NCBI RefSeq assembly: GCF_000156235.1
Contig: NZ_DS996815.1
Location: 62,001-126,000, forward strand
Direction: 5' to 3'
DNA length: 64,000 nucleotides
Source: Pseudovibrio sp000156235
GTDB taxonomy: Bacteria > Pseudomonadota > Alphaproteobacteria > Rhizobiales > Stappiaceae
Positions within the stretch are counted from its first letter, which is position 1; each line of letters starts with the position of its first letter. This document shows positions 16,179 through 24,448 of this stretch, in pieces. The notes beneath the pieces were generated by a model. The model saw only the letters and a program-made list of their open reading frames with translations. It searched no databases and was not told where the DNA came from. Position numbers and translations under genes: made by a program.

Positions 16179-17726
16179 ATGGCTCAAAGTAATGGGAGAG
16201 TGACCTCTGAAACAGAGGTCACGCCGAAAAAGCTGAACTCGGATGAATCTCCGAAAGGCAAACGCCGCAAGTTATTCCGCGGTGGCATGGGCCTCTCTGG
16301 CAAACTTCTTGTGCTGACGATCCTGTTCGTCATGCTCAGCGAAGTTCTTATTTTTGTCCCTTCAATTGCAAATTATCGAAACACCTGGCTTCGTGACCGT
16401 CTGGCGGTTGGTGGTGTAGCGGCAACCTTGCTGTCCGAAAGTGAGACTCTGTCTCCTCAGGTTCAGCATGAGCTGCTAGAAGCAACCGGCGCGCAGGCCA
16501 TTTCTCTGGCAGTTGGTGAACGCCGCAATTTGATCGCGATGGACAGTTCTCAAATGAACATCACCAAGACGATCGATATGACACGGGACTCGCCTTGGGA
16601 CGCTATTGGATGTAGCCTTCAGTTCCTGACTGGAACCCGCACAGGCCAGATCCGTGTGATTGGCGACATTGATATGCGCTCCGGTGGACGCGTGGATATG
16701 GTCTTCCCGGCGTCCTTGCTGCGTGACGACTTGCAGAAATACGCTCTGAACATTCTGCAGCTGTCTCTCATCATCTCCTGTTTGACGGCTGCGCTTGTTT
16801 ACCTGTCCATCCGCTCCTTGCTGTTGCGCCCTTTGCAGCGCCTGACCGGTTCCATGATGCGCTTTGCTGAATCTCCGGAAAACGCACGTGAGATCATCAA
16901 GCCAAGCGGACGTTCTGATGAGTTGGGTGAAGCTGAGATCCAGCTGCAGTCCATGCAGAAGTCTTTGAACCAGACACTGAACCAGCAGCGCCGTATGGCT
17001 GCATTGGGTCTGGCAGTCTCCAAGATCAACCACGACATGCGCAATTTGCTGGCATCTGCACAGTTGTTCCTGGAGCGTCTGGAAATGCTCCCTGACCCAA
17101 CTGTGCAACGTGTAGCTCCGAAAATTCTAGCTACCCTTGATCGGGCGGCCAGCTACACCAGCGCAGTGTTGTCCTACGGCAAGGTTCAGGAGGCTGCGCC
17201 AGAGCTACGTGTTATCCGTCTTGCATCTGTCCTGCGCGATGTGGAGGAGGTTCTTGGCCTCTCCAGTTATTCCAAAGGCATTGAGATGCATGTGAATGTG
17301 CCGGAGACGCAGGAGCTGGAAGCTGACCCGGAACAGATCTTCCGCGTCCTCCTCAACCTCTGCCGAAACTCGGTGCAAGCGATGGAAGCATCCAAAGGTG
17401 CATCTGAGGTCGTGTGTCGGATCGAGATCCACTCTGAAGTAGAAGAGGATATGCTCTCAATATATGTGTCAGATACAGGACCGGGCATACCTGCCAAGGC
17501 ACAGGAGGGCCTGTTTAAAGCCTTCCAGACTTCGGGCAAGGTTGGCGGCACTGGATTGGGTCTGGCGATCGCAGCAGAGATCGTTGTGGCCCATGGCGGA
17601 AAGATCACATTGGAAAAAGATGTGACCACTGGGGCCTGCTTTAAAATACAGCTTCCATACAAACATGGTGTACAAGCTGCTGAAAAAGTTACGAGACTAT
17701 TCCCGGCTGACAGCAGTAAGGGCTAA
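16179..17726 (+). CDS. Sensor histidine kinase, orphan
   Basis: The 515-residue membrane kinase has a basic cytoplasmic leader, transmembrane helix ~41-62, a periplasmic sensor region (~63-188), a second helix ~190-212, and a HAMP-like linker. The phospho-acceptor His285 lies in KINHDMRNLL. The ATPase domain carries the N box (RNSVQAME), DTGPGIP and GGTGLGLAIAAEI. Such proteins sense an envelope or extracellular signal and phosphorylate a response regulator. No response regulator is adjacent, so the partner must be encoded elsewhere. The ATG at 16179 is favoured by the upstream AGGTAGGTGG. Confidence 0.92.
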   Translation: MAQSNGRVTSETEVTPKKLNSDESPKGKRRKLFRGGMGLSGKLLVLTILFVMLSEVLIFVPSIANYRNTWLRDRLAVGGVAATLLSESETLSPQVQHELLEATGAQAISLAVGERRNLIAMDSSQMNITKTIDMTRDSPWDAIGCSLQFLTGTRTGQIRVIGDIDMRSGGRVDMVFPASLLRDDLQKYALNILQLSLIISCLTAALVYLSIRSLLLRPLQRLTGSMMRFAESPENAREIIKPSGRSDELGEAEIQLQSMQKSLNQTLNQQRRMAALGLAVSKINHDMRNLLASAQLFLERLEMLPDPTVQRVAPKILATLDRAASYTSAVLSYGKVQEAAPELRVIRLASVLRDVEEVLGLSSYSKGIEMHVNVPETQELEADPEQIFRVLLNLCRNSVQAMEASKGASEVVCRIEIHSEVEEDMLSIYVSDTGPGIPAKAQEGLFKAFQTSGKVGGTGLGLAIAAEIVVAHGGKITLEKDVTTGACFKIQLPYKHGVQAAEKVTRLFPADSSKG

Positions 17727-17733
17727 TTTCTGG

Positions 17734-17764
17734 AAAAGCTGCACCCTGCAAGTGCAGCTTTTCT
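17734..17764 (+). terminator. Terminator after the histidine kinase
   Basis: An 11-bp stem AAAAGCTGCAC/GTGCAGCTTTT (17734-17744 with 17752-17762) has a 7-nt loop and a T-rich 3' side. Confidence 0.85.
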
Positions 17765-17860
17765 CACGTTTAGGGTGCAATGCCCTACGTCTTTGTTCTG
17801 ATAGTCAGAAATTGTTATCCCCAAAACGCAAATTCCCTTCAAAAAACTTCGCTAAAGCGC

Positions 17861-17889
17861 TTGCCAAGGTCGGGGAAGGCGGCTACATA
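17861..17889 (+). promoter_or_regulatory. Promoter of the tRNA-Arg pair
   Basis: TTGCCA (17861-17866) and TACATA (17884-17889) are separated by 17 bp and lie 28 bp before the first tRNA, as expected for a stable-RNA promoter. Confidence 0.55.
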
Positions 17890-17917
17890 GACCCCCGTTC
17901 CGCAGGGAACACGGCCT

Positions 17918-17994
17918 GCACCGGTAGCTCAGCTGGATAGAGCACCAGACTACGAATCTGGGGGTCGGGGGTTCGAATCCTCCCCGGTGCGCCA
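17918..17994 (+). tRNA. tRNA-Arg (anticodon ACG), copy 1
   Basis: This 77-nt cloverleaf has an encoded CCA end. The acceptor stem is GCACCGG/CCGGTGC, the anticodon stem CCAGA/TCTGG encloses CTACGAA (anticodon ACG, normally read as ICG), and the T arm contains GGTTCGAATCC. Confidence 0.97.
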
Positions 17995-18068
17995 TTTACT
18001 CTCTTCTAAAGAGTAGATGGTTTAGATAGCACTAGGCCAACATATAATTCTTGTTCGCAAGAAACCGC

Positions 18069-18145
18069 GCACCGGTAGCTCAGCTGGATAGAGCACCAGA
18101 CTACGAATCTGGGGGTCGGGGGTTCGAATCCTCCCCGGTGCGCCA
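18069..18145 (+). tRNA. tRNA-Arg (anticodon ACG), copy 2
   Basis: This is an exact 77-nt copy of the tRNA at 17918-17994, 74 bp downstream in the same orientation, probably co-transcribed. The spacer is not duplicated, which points to an old tandem duplication of the tRNA alone. Confidence 0.97.
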
Positions 18146-18217
18146 TTTTTCTTTCTCCCGAAAAATTAGATCGCTTTATCTAACAGGTGAACTGTGCGCA
18201 CTAAAATGCTTTTGCGT

Positions 18218-19438
18218 TCAATCGCTTGAGGCAAGTGTTTCTTCACCGCGTTCTCCTTGTGGAAGATTTTCCAAAAAGAATCTGATGGCATTCTCACCCA
18301 TCACGGCTGCAATCTGGTCTTCAGAGAAGCCGAGGTTCAAAAGTTCCTGCGTTACCACTGCAAATTCTGAAGCATCAAAAGCCGTCGTAACAGAGCCATC
18401 GAAGTCAGAACCTAGGGCGACGTGATCGATACCAGCGATAGAAACAGCGTATGCGATAGACTTAGCGACGCCCTTGGGGCTGATGTCGCAGGCTGCTGCT
18501 GCCCAAAAACCGATGCCGATCAATCCATTCTTAGCCGCGACAGCTCTCACCTGATCATCAGTAAGGTTCCTCGGAGTGTTACAAGCACCTTTCACACCGG
18601 TATGTGAGACAATGACAGGACGTGTACTCATCGCCAACACATCCGCAATCACTGCCGGAGAAGAATGGGCGAGATCAACGATCATCTTCTTTTCTTCCAT
18701 AAGGCGCACCACGTCTTGACCGAAGTCCGTCAGTCCTCCCTTGGAGAGACCATGCAGTGAGCCTCCTAGCTTGTTATCAAAGAAGTGATGTAGGCCCATG
18801 AGGCGCAGCCCACCACCATAGAGCAGGTTTACATTGTTGATGTCGCCATCCAGCGCGTGACCACCTTCAGTGCCTAAGATGCCCGCCATCACTTTGGAGC
18901 CATTGTCACGGGCTTCCAGAACCGCTTCCAGTTCTTCTCTGTTGTGAATGACTTTGACTTTATCTGGATGGCTTTTCTCTAAAGCGTAAAGGCGTGCGGC
19001 TTGGAGGAGGGCCCGTCGGGAGAGGTCATTCAAAGCATCTGTTGGCCAGCCTTGTACAAGGCCTAGAAGCGTAATGTTGTCAAAGGCGTCAGAGCTGTTG
19101 TTCTTATAGTTTTGTCCCCGAGGTGACTTGGTCACGCTCGTGAACACCTGCACACCAACATTACCTCTGTCGAACCGGGGGAGATCAGAATGCCCGGTTT
19201 CAGAGGCTTTGGTGATGTCTCTGCCCCACAAAAGAACATCATTGTGCAGATCAGCAACCCGAAGTTTGGAATGCAAAACCTGAGCGTCTTCATCTATGGA
19301 ATAAGGCTGGTGAGCAGTGACGATGTTTCGTGAGTTGTCGACGTACTCAGCAACATAGCCAGATCGAATGATGCCGTAGCCCGCAGCGGCAATAAAAACA
19401 ATAGCTCCTAAACCAACCTTTAAATAAGAGACACCCAT
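18218..19438 (-). CDS. Membrane-anchored dipeptidase, peptidase M19 family
   Basis: The 406-residue protein has an N-terminal membrane anchor or uncleaved signal (residues ~5-25) followed by a renal-dipeptidase-like zinc hydrolase barrel, probably periplasmic. Metal ligands are visible in VADLHNDVLLW (H-x-D), the Glu of GTEGGHAL, the His of MGLHHFFDN and the second His of DLAHSS, with IVSHTGVKGACNTPRN and ALGSDFDG near the C-terminus. M19 enzymes cleave dipeptides including some with D-residues or beta-lactam-like substrates. The ATG at 19438 is preferred; a GTG lies three codons upstream. It is monocistronic. Confidence 0.92.
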   Translation of the reverse strand: MGVSYLKVGLGAIVFIAAAGYGIIRSGYVAEYVDNSRNIVTAHQPYSIDEDAQVLHSKLRVADLHNDVLLWGRDITKASETGHSDLPRFDRGNVGVQVFTSVTKSPRGQNYKNNSSDAFDNITLLGLVQGWPTDALNDLSRRALLQAARLYALEKSHPDKVKVIHNREELEAVLEARDNGSKVMAGILGTEGGHALDGDINNVNLLYGGGLRLMGLHHFFDNKLGGSLHGLSKGGLTDFGQDVVRLMEEKKMIVDLAHSSPAVIADVLAMSTRPVIVSHTGVKGACNTPRNLTDDQVRAVAAKNGLIGIGFWAAAACDISPKGVAKSIAYAVSIAGIDHVALGSDFDGSVTTAFDASEFAVVTQELLNLGFSEDQIAAVMGENAIRFFLENLPQGERGEETLASSD

Positions 19439-19649
19439 AATACGCACCCAATATGTTTGCAGTCACTGACTGGGAAATGTCAGTTTACCTTAAGGTAAAT
19501 TGCGTATTTGTCCAGCCAGGCTAACTCAGATCTGCGGTGCTGAAAGTGCAGGCGGTATGCTTATCTTCTTGTAGGCTGACAGTTCATCTGCGTAGTATGA
19601 ATGCAAATTTCATCGATTCTATAAATAGTTAAAGGCGAGAGGCGTCATC

Positions 19650-20234
19650 ATGAACGCTCAACAACTAGTCGAGATTATCCGCTCACGCACATCGGCCTCA
19701 CTGAAGCAGATGAAAGCTCCAGGGCCGAGCAGAGAAGAGATGAAGCTGATAGTTGAAGCCGCCGCAGCAGCGCCGGACCACGGCCATCTGCATCCCTTCC
19801 GAATTTTGGAAATCCCGACAGACGCTCGCAATGATCTGGGTGAGCTTTTTGTAAAAGCCGTCGAAGAAACGCAGGCAACACCAACCGAAGAAGCGCTAAC
19901 CCGCGCAAGGGAAAAAGCGCATAAAGGACCAGTGCTTCTCGTTTTGGTAGGGTGTTTTCACGGTTCCGATGAGACCCGCATTCCCAAATATGAGCAAATG
20001 CTCTCAGCTGGTACAGCTTTGCAGAATATGGTGCTGGTCGCGCATGCTATGGGTTATGCATCGCGGATCACCAGTGGTGACAGCGCGCGTTCTCCTGCAT
20101 TCCATAAAGGATTGGGCCTCTCGGAAAATGAAGAGTTCCTCTGCTTTATCTCGCTCGGCAAGGTCGATGAGACACGACCAGCCAAGGGAAGACAAGAACC
20201 TCAGGAACTCCATTCAACCTGGATGCCGATGTAA
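19650..20234 (+). CDS. Nitroreductase family protein (YdjA-like)
   Basis: The 194-residue FMN-binding oxidoreductase resembles the short YdjA-type nitroreductases: IRSRTSASLKQMK at the N-terminus binds FMN phosphate. AAAAAPDHGHLHPFRIL and the SAGTALQNMVLVAHAMGY helix are diagnostic. These dimeric enzymes use NAD(P)H; natural substrates are mostly unknown. The stop lies 5 bp from the convergent mog stop, and no hairpin separates them, so the two transcripts probably overlap. Confidence 0.88.
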   Translation: MNAQQLVEIIRSRTSASLKQMKAPGPSREEMKLIVEAAAAAPDHGHLHPFRILEIPTDARNDLGELFVKAVEETQATPTEEALTRAREKAHKGPVLLVLVGCFHGSDETRIPKYEQMLSAGTALQNMVLVAHAMGYASRITSGDSARSPAFHKGLGLSENEEFLCFISLGKVDETRPAKGRQEPQELHSTWMPM

Positions 20235-20239
20235 GGCTC

Positions 20240-20764
20240 TTACTTCGCCTTCGGGCGGAAGGCTACGATCACGTCTGGATCTGTTTCAATGCGGCCTGCG
20301 CCAATCAGGTCCAGACAATAAGGAACAGCCTGAAAAACCGCATCAAGACAGGTTTTGATGCTGGCTGGCTTGCCTGGCAAGTTGATGATCAGGCTCTTAC
20401 CGCGAATACCAGCAGTCTGGCGGGAAAGAATTGCAGTTGGAACCTCTTTCAGAGACAACTGACGCATCAGTTCACCAAAGCCACGCAGCTCTTTCTCCAT
20501 AACCAGTTCCATGGCCTCAGGCGTGAGGTCGCGGGGAGAGGGGCCAGTGCCGCCGGTGGTGAGGATCAGGTCAACACCATCTTCGTCAGCCAGCTGCTTC
20601 AAAGTCGTACTGACGCTTTCGATTCCATCTGGAATGATCTTATGGATCGGCTCCCATGGGCTGGTAACAGCATTCTCAAGGTAAGCCAGAATAGCTGGGC
20701 CACTTTTATCTTCATAGGTGCCGTCACTGGCGCGATCAGAGATGGTAACAGCTGCAATCTTCAT
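20240..20764 (-). CDS. mog: Molybdopterin adenylyltransferase
   Basis: The 174-residue protein adenylylates molybdopterin before molybdate insertion in molybdenum cofactor synthesis. It shows the MoaB/Mog signatures ISDRAS, LILTTGGTGPSPRDLTPEA and GKSLIINLPGKP. The length and the TGGTG-x2-PRD-x-TPEA motif favour Mog over MoaB. No other molybdenum genes are in the window. Confidence 0.92.
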   Translation of the reverse strand: MKIAAVTISDRASDGTYEDKSGPAILAYLENAVTSPWEPIHKIIPDGIESVSTTLKQLADEDGVDLILTTGGTGPSPRDLTPEAMELVMEKELRGFGELMRQLSLKEVPTAILSRQTAGIRGKSLIINLPGKPASIKTCLDAVFQAVPYCLDLIGAGRIETDPDVIVAFRPKAK

Positions 20765-21289
20765 GGATATCTCTCATAAACACAGGTGATTTCCTGAGAG
20801 AGTAAGGGGGGAAATGCTTGCATTCAAACATTTATTAGCCTCCGATTTCCTTGTCCTCTTATTCTTTGTCTCGCGTAGAAAACACAGCTGTTATCTGAAA
20901 GGTTCTACGAGTGCTCCCGTGTTTCTCACTGTGTATTTTGATAGACTGACGCTTCTTTGTTTAAACGTTACTATCCCGTCATTACTGAAGTTTTTAGGAT
21001 GTAATCTACGTAATCCGGGGGGAGAAGCTGCAACAGATTGAGATGCATTTTACCCGTAACAGTAATGGTCTCTTGCAGGTCAGGCACTAACTTTGGGTAA
21101 AGTCAGGTGCAGTTATTCTTGAACACTCTCAGCTTACAACATCAATGCACCGGGATGTTTCAGACATGTATTTTGCAACTGTGCTAAATAGAACAGTTAA
21201 GGATAAGTACGTAGAATAGCTTGGTGATCTGACTTTTTGAAATGCACTCAAACAGCTGCAAGGCTGTAAAAGCGTAAGGATGCCGCTGA
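20765..21289. other. Non-coding stretch between mog and the Rieske/GltB gene
   Basis: No gene is supported in these 525 bp; the one plus-strand ORF (20814-21041) has no recognisable composition. The stretch must carry the promoter of the downstream redox cluster. An AACTGT-N10-ACAGTT inverted repeat at 21177-21198 is a possible regulator site ~90 bp before that start. Confidence 0.4.
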
Positions 21290-22906
21290 ATGCGTAAGGT
21301 GCAAGTTGCTGCATTAAATGAACTGGAAGATCGTAAGCCTACTCATGCACTTGTTGGTGAGGTTGACCTCGTCATTGTTAGGTTTGATGAGGATATCTCC
21401 GTCCTGTATGGCCGCTGTTTGCACCGTGGCGCTTTGCTCTCAGATGGGTATGTCAGAGGACGAAATCTGATCTGTGGTCTTCATAACTGGGATTACCGAT
21501 TGAACTCCGGTGTCAGTGCCTACGACAACAAAGAGTGCCTGCAAAAGTTCACCCATTTCGTGGAAGAGGGTGCTGTCTACGTCGATGAAGACGAAGTCAA
21601 AGCCTGGGCAAAAGACAACCCTCAGCCGTACTTCCGTAAATCGTATCTTGGTGAGTATGCCGACTTTCATGGCACCGAAGAAGAACCTCACAACAAGCTG
21701 ATCCAGAACTACGCACGCGCCGGATTGAAACAGACGGGCCACCATGGTGCAATCGAAGCCATGGGAGTGCCAACCACTGAGCTGCCTCAATGGGAAGACA
21801 TCCAGATCCTGACAGCTCAGCTGCACAGACCTCCGCGTCTGGATGAGGAACCTGTTGGCACAGATGTGGTTATCGGCCCCAAAGCGCAAAAGCCGCTGCG
21901 CCTGCAAATTCCACTCTTCGTTTCGGATATGAGCTTTGGTGCGCTTTCTGAACCAGCAAAAATTGCCCTCGCGCGCGGTGCTGAGAGTGTCGGCACTGGC
22001 ATATGCTCCGGTGAAGGCGGAATGTTGCCGGAAGAACAGGCTGAAAACTCTCGTTATTTCTATGAGCTAGCTTCGGCGCGCTTCGGCTTCTCATGGGAGC
22101 AGCTCGAAAGAGTACAGGCTTTCCACTTCAAAGGCGGACAGGCTGCCAAAACCGGAACAGGCGGACACCTGCCAGCTGCAAAGGTAACCGAAAAAATCGC
22201 TGCGGTGAGGGGACTGAACCCTGGAGAAGGTGCGATCTCTCCAGCTCGCTTTCCTGAATGGATGAAGCCCTCGGACTTCCGCAATTTTGCCGATGAGGTT
22301 CGCGACAGAACGGGCGGTATCCCAATCGGGTTCAAGCTCTCTGCGCAGCATATCGAAAAAGACATCGATGCCGCGCTAGAGGTGGGCGTGGACTACATCA
22401 TCCTCGATGGCCGAGGTGGCGGTACGGGCGCGTCTCCATTGGTGTTCCGTGATAACATCTCGGTTCCAACTATCCCGGCTCTCGCGAGAGCACGTCGACA
22501 TTTGGACCGAAGTGGTCAGCGGGATGTAACACTCGTCATCACAGGCGGCCTGCGTAAGCCCGAAGATTTTGTAAAAGCAATGGCTTTGGGAGCAGACGCA
22601 GTGGCTTTGGCAAATGCCCCAATGCAAGCCATTGGCTGTATTGCCATGCGCGCATGCCATACCAACAACTGCCCGGTTGGCATCGCGACCCAGAAAGACC
22701 ATCTCGTCGCCCGTCTGGAAGTCGAAAAATCCGCTAAGCGCCTGGAGAAGTTCTTCTCAGCCTCAGTGGAGCTGATGAAAGTCCTTGCCCGTGCATGCGG
22801 ACACGCACACATCTCGGATTTCTCAGTCAACGACATCACCAGCTGGAAGAAAGAAATGTCAGAACTCGCTGGCATCAGTTGGGCAGGGCATGGTCCGAAT
22901 GAGTGA
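21290..22906 (+). CDS. Rieske-domain / glutamate synthase FMN-domain fusion oxidoreductase
   Basis: The 538-residue protein fuses an N-terminal Rieske [2Fe-2S] domain (Cys43/His45 and Cys62/His65 in CLH and CGLH) to a glutamate-synthase central/FMN-binding barrel. The barrel is shown by PLFVSDMSFGALSEPAKIAL, GTGICSGEGGMLPEE, the KPGEGA-like RGLNPGEGAISPARF, GRGGGTGASPL and CHTNNCPVGIATQ, which carries the Cys cluster. The glutaminase (GATase) domain of real glutamate synthase is absent, so ammonia release from glutamine is not expected. The barrel with nearby cysteines plus a Rieske centre implies FMN/Fe-S electron transfer to an unknown acceptor. It heads a coupled cluster with two small membrane proteins, a heme/Rieske membrane protein and a Cys/His protein. 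Confidence 0.88.
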   Translation: MRKVQVAALNELEDRKPTHALVGEVDLVIVRFDEDISVLYGRCLHRGALLSDGYVRGRNLICGLHNWDYRLNSGVSAYDNKECLQKFTHFVEEGAVYVDEDEVKAWAKDNPQPYFRKSYLGEYADFHGTEEEPHNKLIQNYARAGLKQTGHHGAIEAMGVPTTELPQWEDIQILTAQLHRPPRLDEEPVGTDVVIGPKAQKPLRLQIPLFVSDMSFGALSEPAKIALARGAESVGTGICSGEGGMLPEEQAENSRYFYELASARFGFSWEQLERVQAFHFKGGQAAKTGTGGHLPAAKVTEKIAAVRGLNPGEGAISPARFPEWMKPSDFRNFADEVRDRTGGIPIGFKLSAQHIEKDIDAALEVGVDYIILDGRGGGTGASPLVFRDNISVPTIPALARARRHLDRSGQRDVTLVITGGLRKPEDFVKAMALGADAVALANAPMQAIGCIAMRACHTNNCPVGIATQKDHLVARLEVEKSAKRLEKFFSASVELMKVLARACGHAHISDFSVNDITSWKKEMSELAGISWAGHGPNE

Positions 22907-22947
22907 GAGAGACGTTAATCACAGAACAAGATCAGTAGGTTGCAGAT

Positions 22948-23217
22948 ATGGTTGTTGCTGAAAGTATTATTCTGATTGCACAAATTTACTGCGTGATTGG
23001 TCTGATCGTGGCCCTCGCTTTCATAACCATCGGGCTAGGGCGTATTGAGCTGGCGGCTCGTGGAGCTTTTCTGTTCCGTCTGCAAATTATCCCAGGTCTT
23101 ATTCTGCTCTGGCCAATCGTTATTGCTCGCTGGGTAGCACTGGAGCGCTCAGGTGAGAAGATCCTGCTGGATAAAGAAGAAGCCGAACTGCACAAAGAGC
23201 AGGAGGGCAAAAAGTAA
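22948..23217 (+). CDS. Small two-helix membrane protein of the redox cluster
   Basis: The 89-residue protein has two predicted membrane helices (~residues 7-29 and ~41-61) and a charged C-terminal tail rich in Glu and Lys. It matches no family I recognise. Its stop overlaps the next start (TAATG at 23215-23219), so it is translationally coupled to the 55-residue protein. It is probably an accessory subunit of the membrane redox complex encoded downstream. Confidence 0.8.
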   Translation: MVVAESIILIAQIYCVIGLIVALAFITIGLGRIELAARGAFLFRLQIIPGLILLWPIVIARWVALERSGEKILLDKEEAELHKEQEGKK

Positions 23218-23384
23218 TGCAACGCGCCTACCGCAAAGCCCACCGCACCATATGGTTCGTTCTGGCCTTTCTCATTCCAATCATTCTTGGGCTCGCACTT
23301 TTGATGCGCCCCACCGGAACGCACGAAGAACCACCCGTTCCCCTTGATGATGCTGCTAAATCGGTTCTGGAGGCAAACCAGTGA
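23217..23384 (+). CDS. 55-residue single-pass membrane protein of the redox cluster
   Basis: Start and stop overlap both neighbours (ATG within TAATG at 23217; its TGA at 23382-23384 lies inside the GTGA start of the next gene), a sign of a real coupled gene. The product has a basic N-terminus, one membrane helix (about residues 12-32, IWFVLAFLIPIILGLALLM) and an acidic, Pro-rich outside tail. It is too short for standard ORF cut-offs and may be missing from automatic annotation. No function is recognised. Confidence 0.75.
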   Translation: MQRAYRKAHRTIWFVLAFLIPIILGLALLMRPTGTHEEPPVPLDDAAKSVLEANQ

Positions 23385-24448
23385 GTGTTAAATATGTGCC
23401 AGTGATCTGGAACCGAACGAAGTTTGTCTACGATGCTGTCGTACTGGCAACCGTTGGGGCTTATCTGGGAATCTACATTTACGTGGCGCCCATGTTCCAA
23501 ACGGTGACGAGACCGATTGATTGGGACATCTACAAAGCGCAGGCCTTCGGAACCTGTGTCTTTTTCCTACTTACGTTCATCCTATGCATCGGCCCAATGG
23601 CTCGCCTGGATAAGCGATTCCTGCCGTTGCTCTATAACCGCAGACATCTGGGTGTGATCACCTGTGTTCTGGCCTACTTCCATGTCGACAATATCCTTGG
23701 TTGGTACAATGCATTCTCACCAATCAACCGCTATGTTTCAGTCTTCATGGTCAACACAAGCTTTGACCGTTTCCTCGGATTTCCTTTTGAAATACTCGGC
23801 GTATTTGCTCTTCTGATCCTGACAATCCTCGCCGTTACCAGTCATGATTTCTGGCTCCACTTTCTAAAGCCAACCCTATGGAAGTTCCTCCATATGGGCA
23901 TCTATCTGGCATATGCGTTGATCGTGGCTCACGTTGCTCTTGGTGCACTTCAAAGCGCTGCTGGTCCATTCATGACCACTGCAGTCGGTGCATCTGTTGC
24001 CTTGGTCGTCACGCTTCATCTGCTCGCGGCTCGCAAAGAGCATCTTATAGACACGCAGCAAAATGACGTCGATGACACGGGTAAATGGATGGATGCCGGT
24101 GATCCAAAGGATGTGCCGGACAAACGGGCACGGATTATCTCAATCACAGATGATGAGCGTGTGGCCATTTTCAGAAACGGTAAGAAGCTCTCAGCAATCT
24201 CCAATGTCTGTGCCCACCAGAATGGACCTCTTGGAGAAGGTAAGATCGTGTATGGCTGTGTGACATGCCCATGGCATGGCTATCAGTATCGTCTGGAAGA
24301 TGGAAAATCACCTCCGCCATTCACGGAGAAGATCTCCACCTATCGGCTCAAGCTGGAAAATGGACGCCTCTGGCTGAACATTGAGGCACTGCCTCCGGGC
24401 ACGTATGTCGAACCTGTCGTATCCCCGATGGTTGCGGAGGGAAGCTAA
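23381..24448 (+). CDS. Ferric reductase-like heme membrane protein with C-terminal Rieske domain
   Basis: The 355-residue protein has an N-terminal multi-helix membrane domain of the ferric-reductase/MsrQ type. Candidate heme ligands are His89 (RRHLG), His101, His171 (FLHMG) and His184 (VAHVA). A cytoplasmic-type Rieske domain follows, with Cys277/His279 (CAHQNGPLGEG) and Cys296/His299 (CPWHG). It could pass electrons between a soluble Fe-S/FMN partner and the membrane. The GTG start at 23381 is fixed by the 4-bp overlap with the preceding gene, and its stop overlaps the next ATG. The substrate is unknown; the Rieske-GltB fusion in the same operon is the natural redox partner. Confidence 0.88.
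   Translation: MSVKYVPVIWNRTKFVYDAVVLATVGAYLGIYIYVAPMFQTVTRPIDWDIYKAQAFGTCVFFLLTFILCIGPMARLDKRFLPLLYNRRHLGVITCVLAYFHVDNILGWYNAFSPINRYVSVFMVNTSFDRFLGFPFEILGVFALLILTILAVTSHDFWLHFLKPTLWKFLHMGIYLAYALIVAHVALGALQSAAGPFMTTAVGASVALVVTLHLLAARKEHLIDTQQNDVDDTGKWMDAGDPKDVPDKRARIISITDDERVAIFRNGKKLSAISNVCAHQNGPLGEGKIVYGCVTCPWHGYQYRLEDGKSPPPFTEKISTYRLKLENGRLWLNIEALPPGTYVEPVVSPMVAEGS

Noticed and set aside
18051..18425. Plus-strand ORF of 124 residues across the second tRNA
   Set aside because: Its start reads VAQLDRAPDYESGGRGFESS, the well-known false protein produced by translating tRNA genes; the remainder is antisense to the dipeptidase.
20814..21041. 75-residue ORF in the spacer after mog
   Set aside because: No ribosome site, atypical composition, and no recognisable domain.
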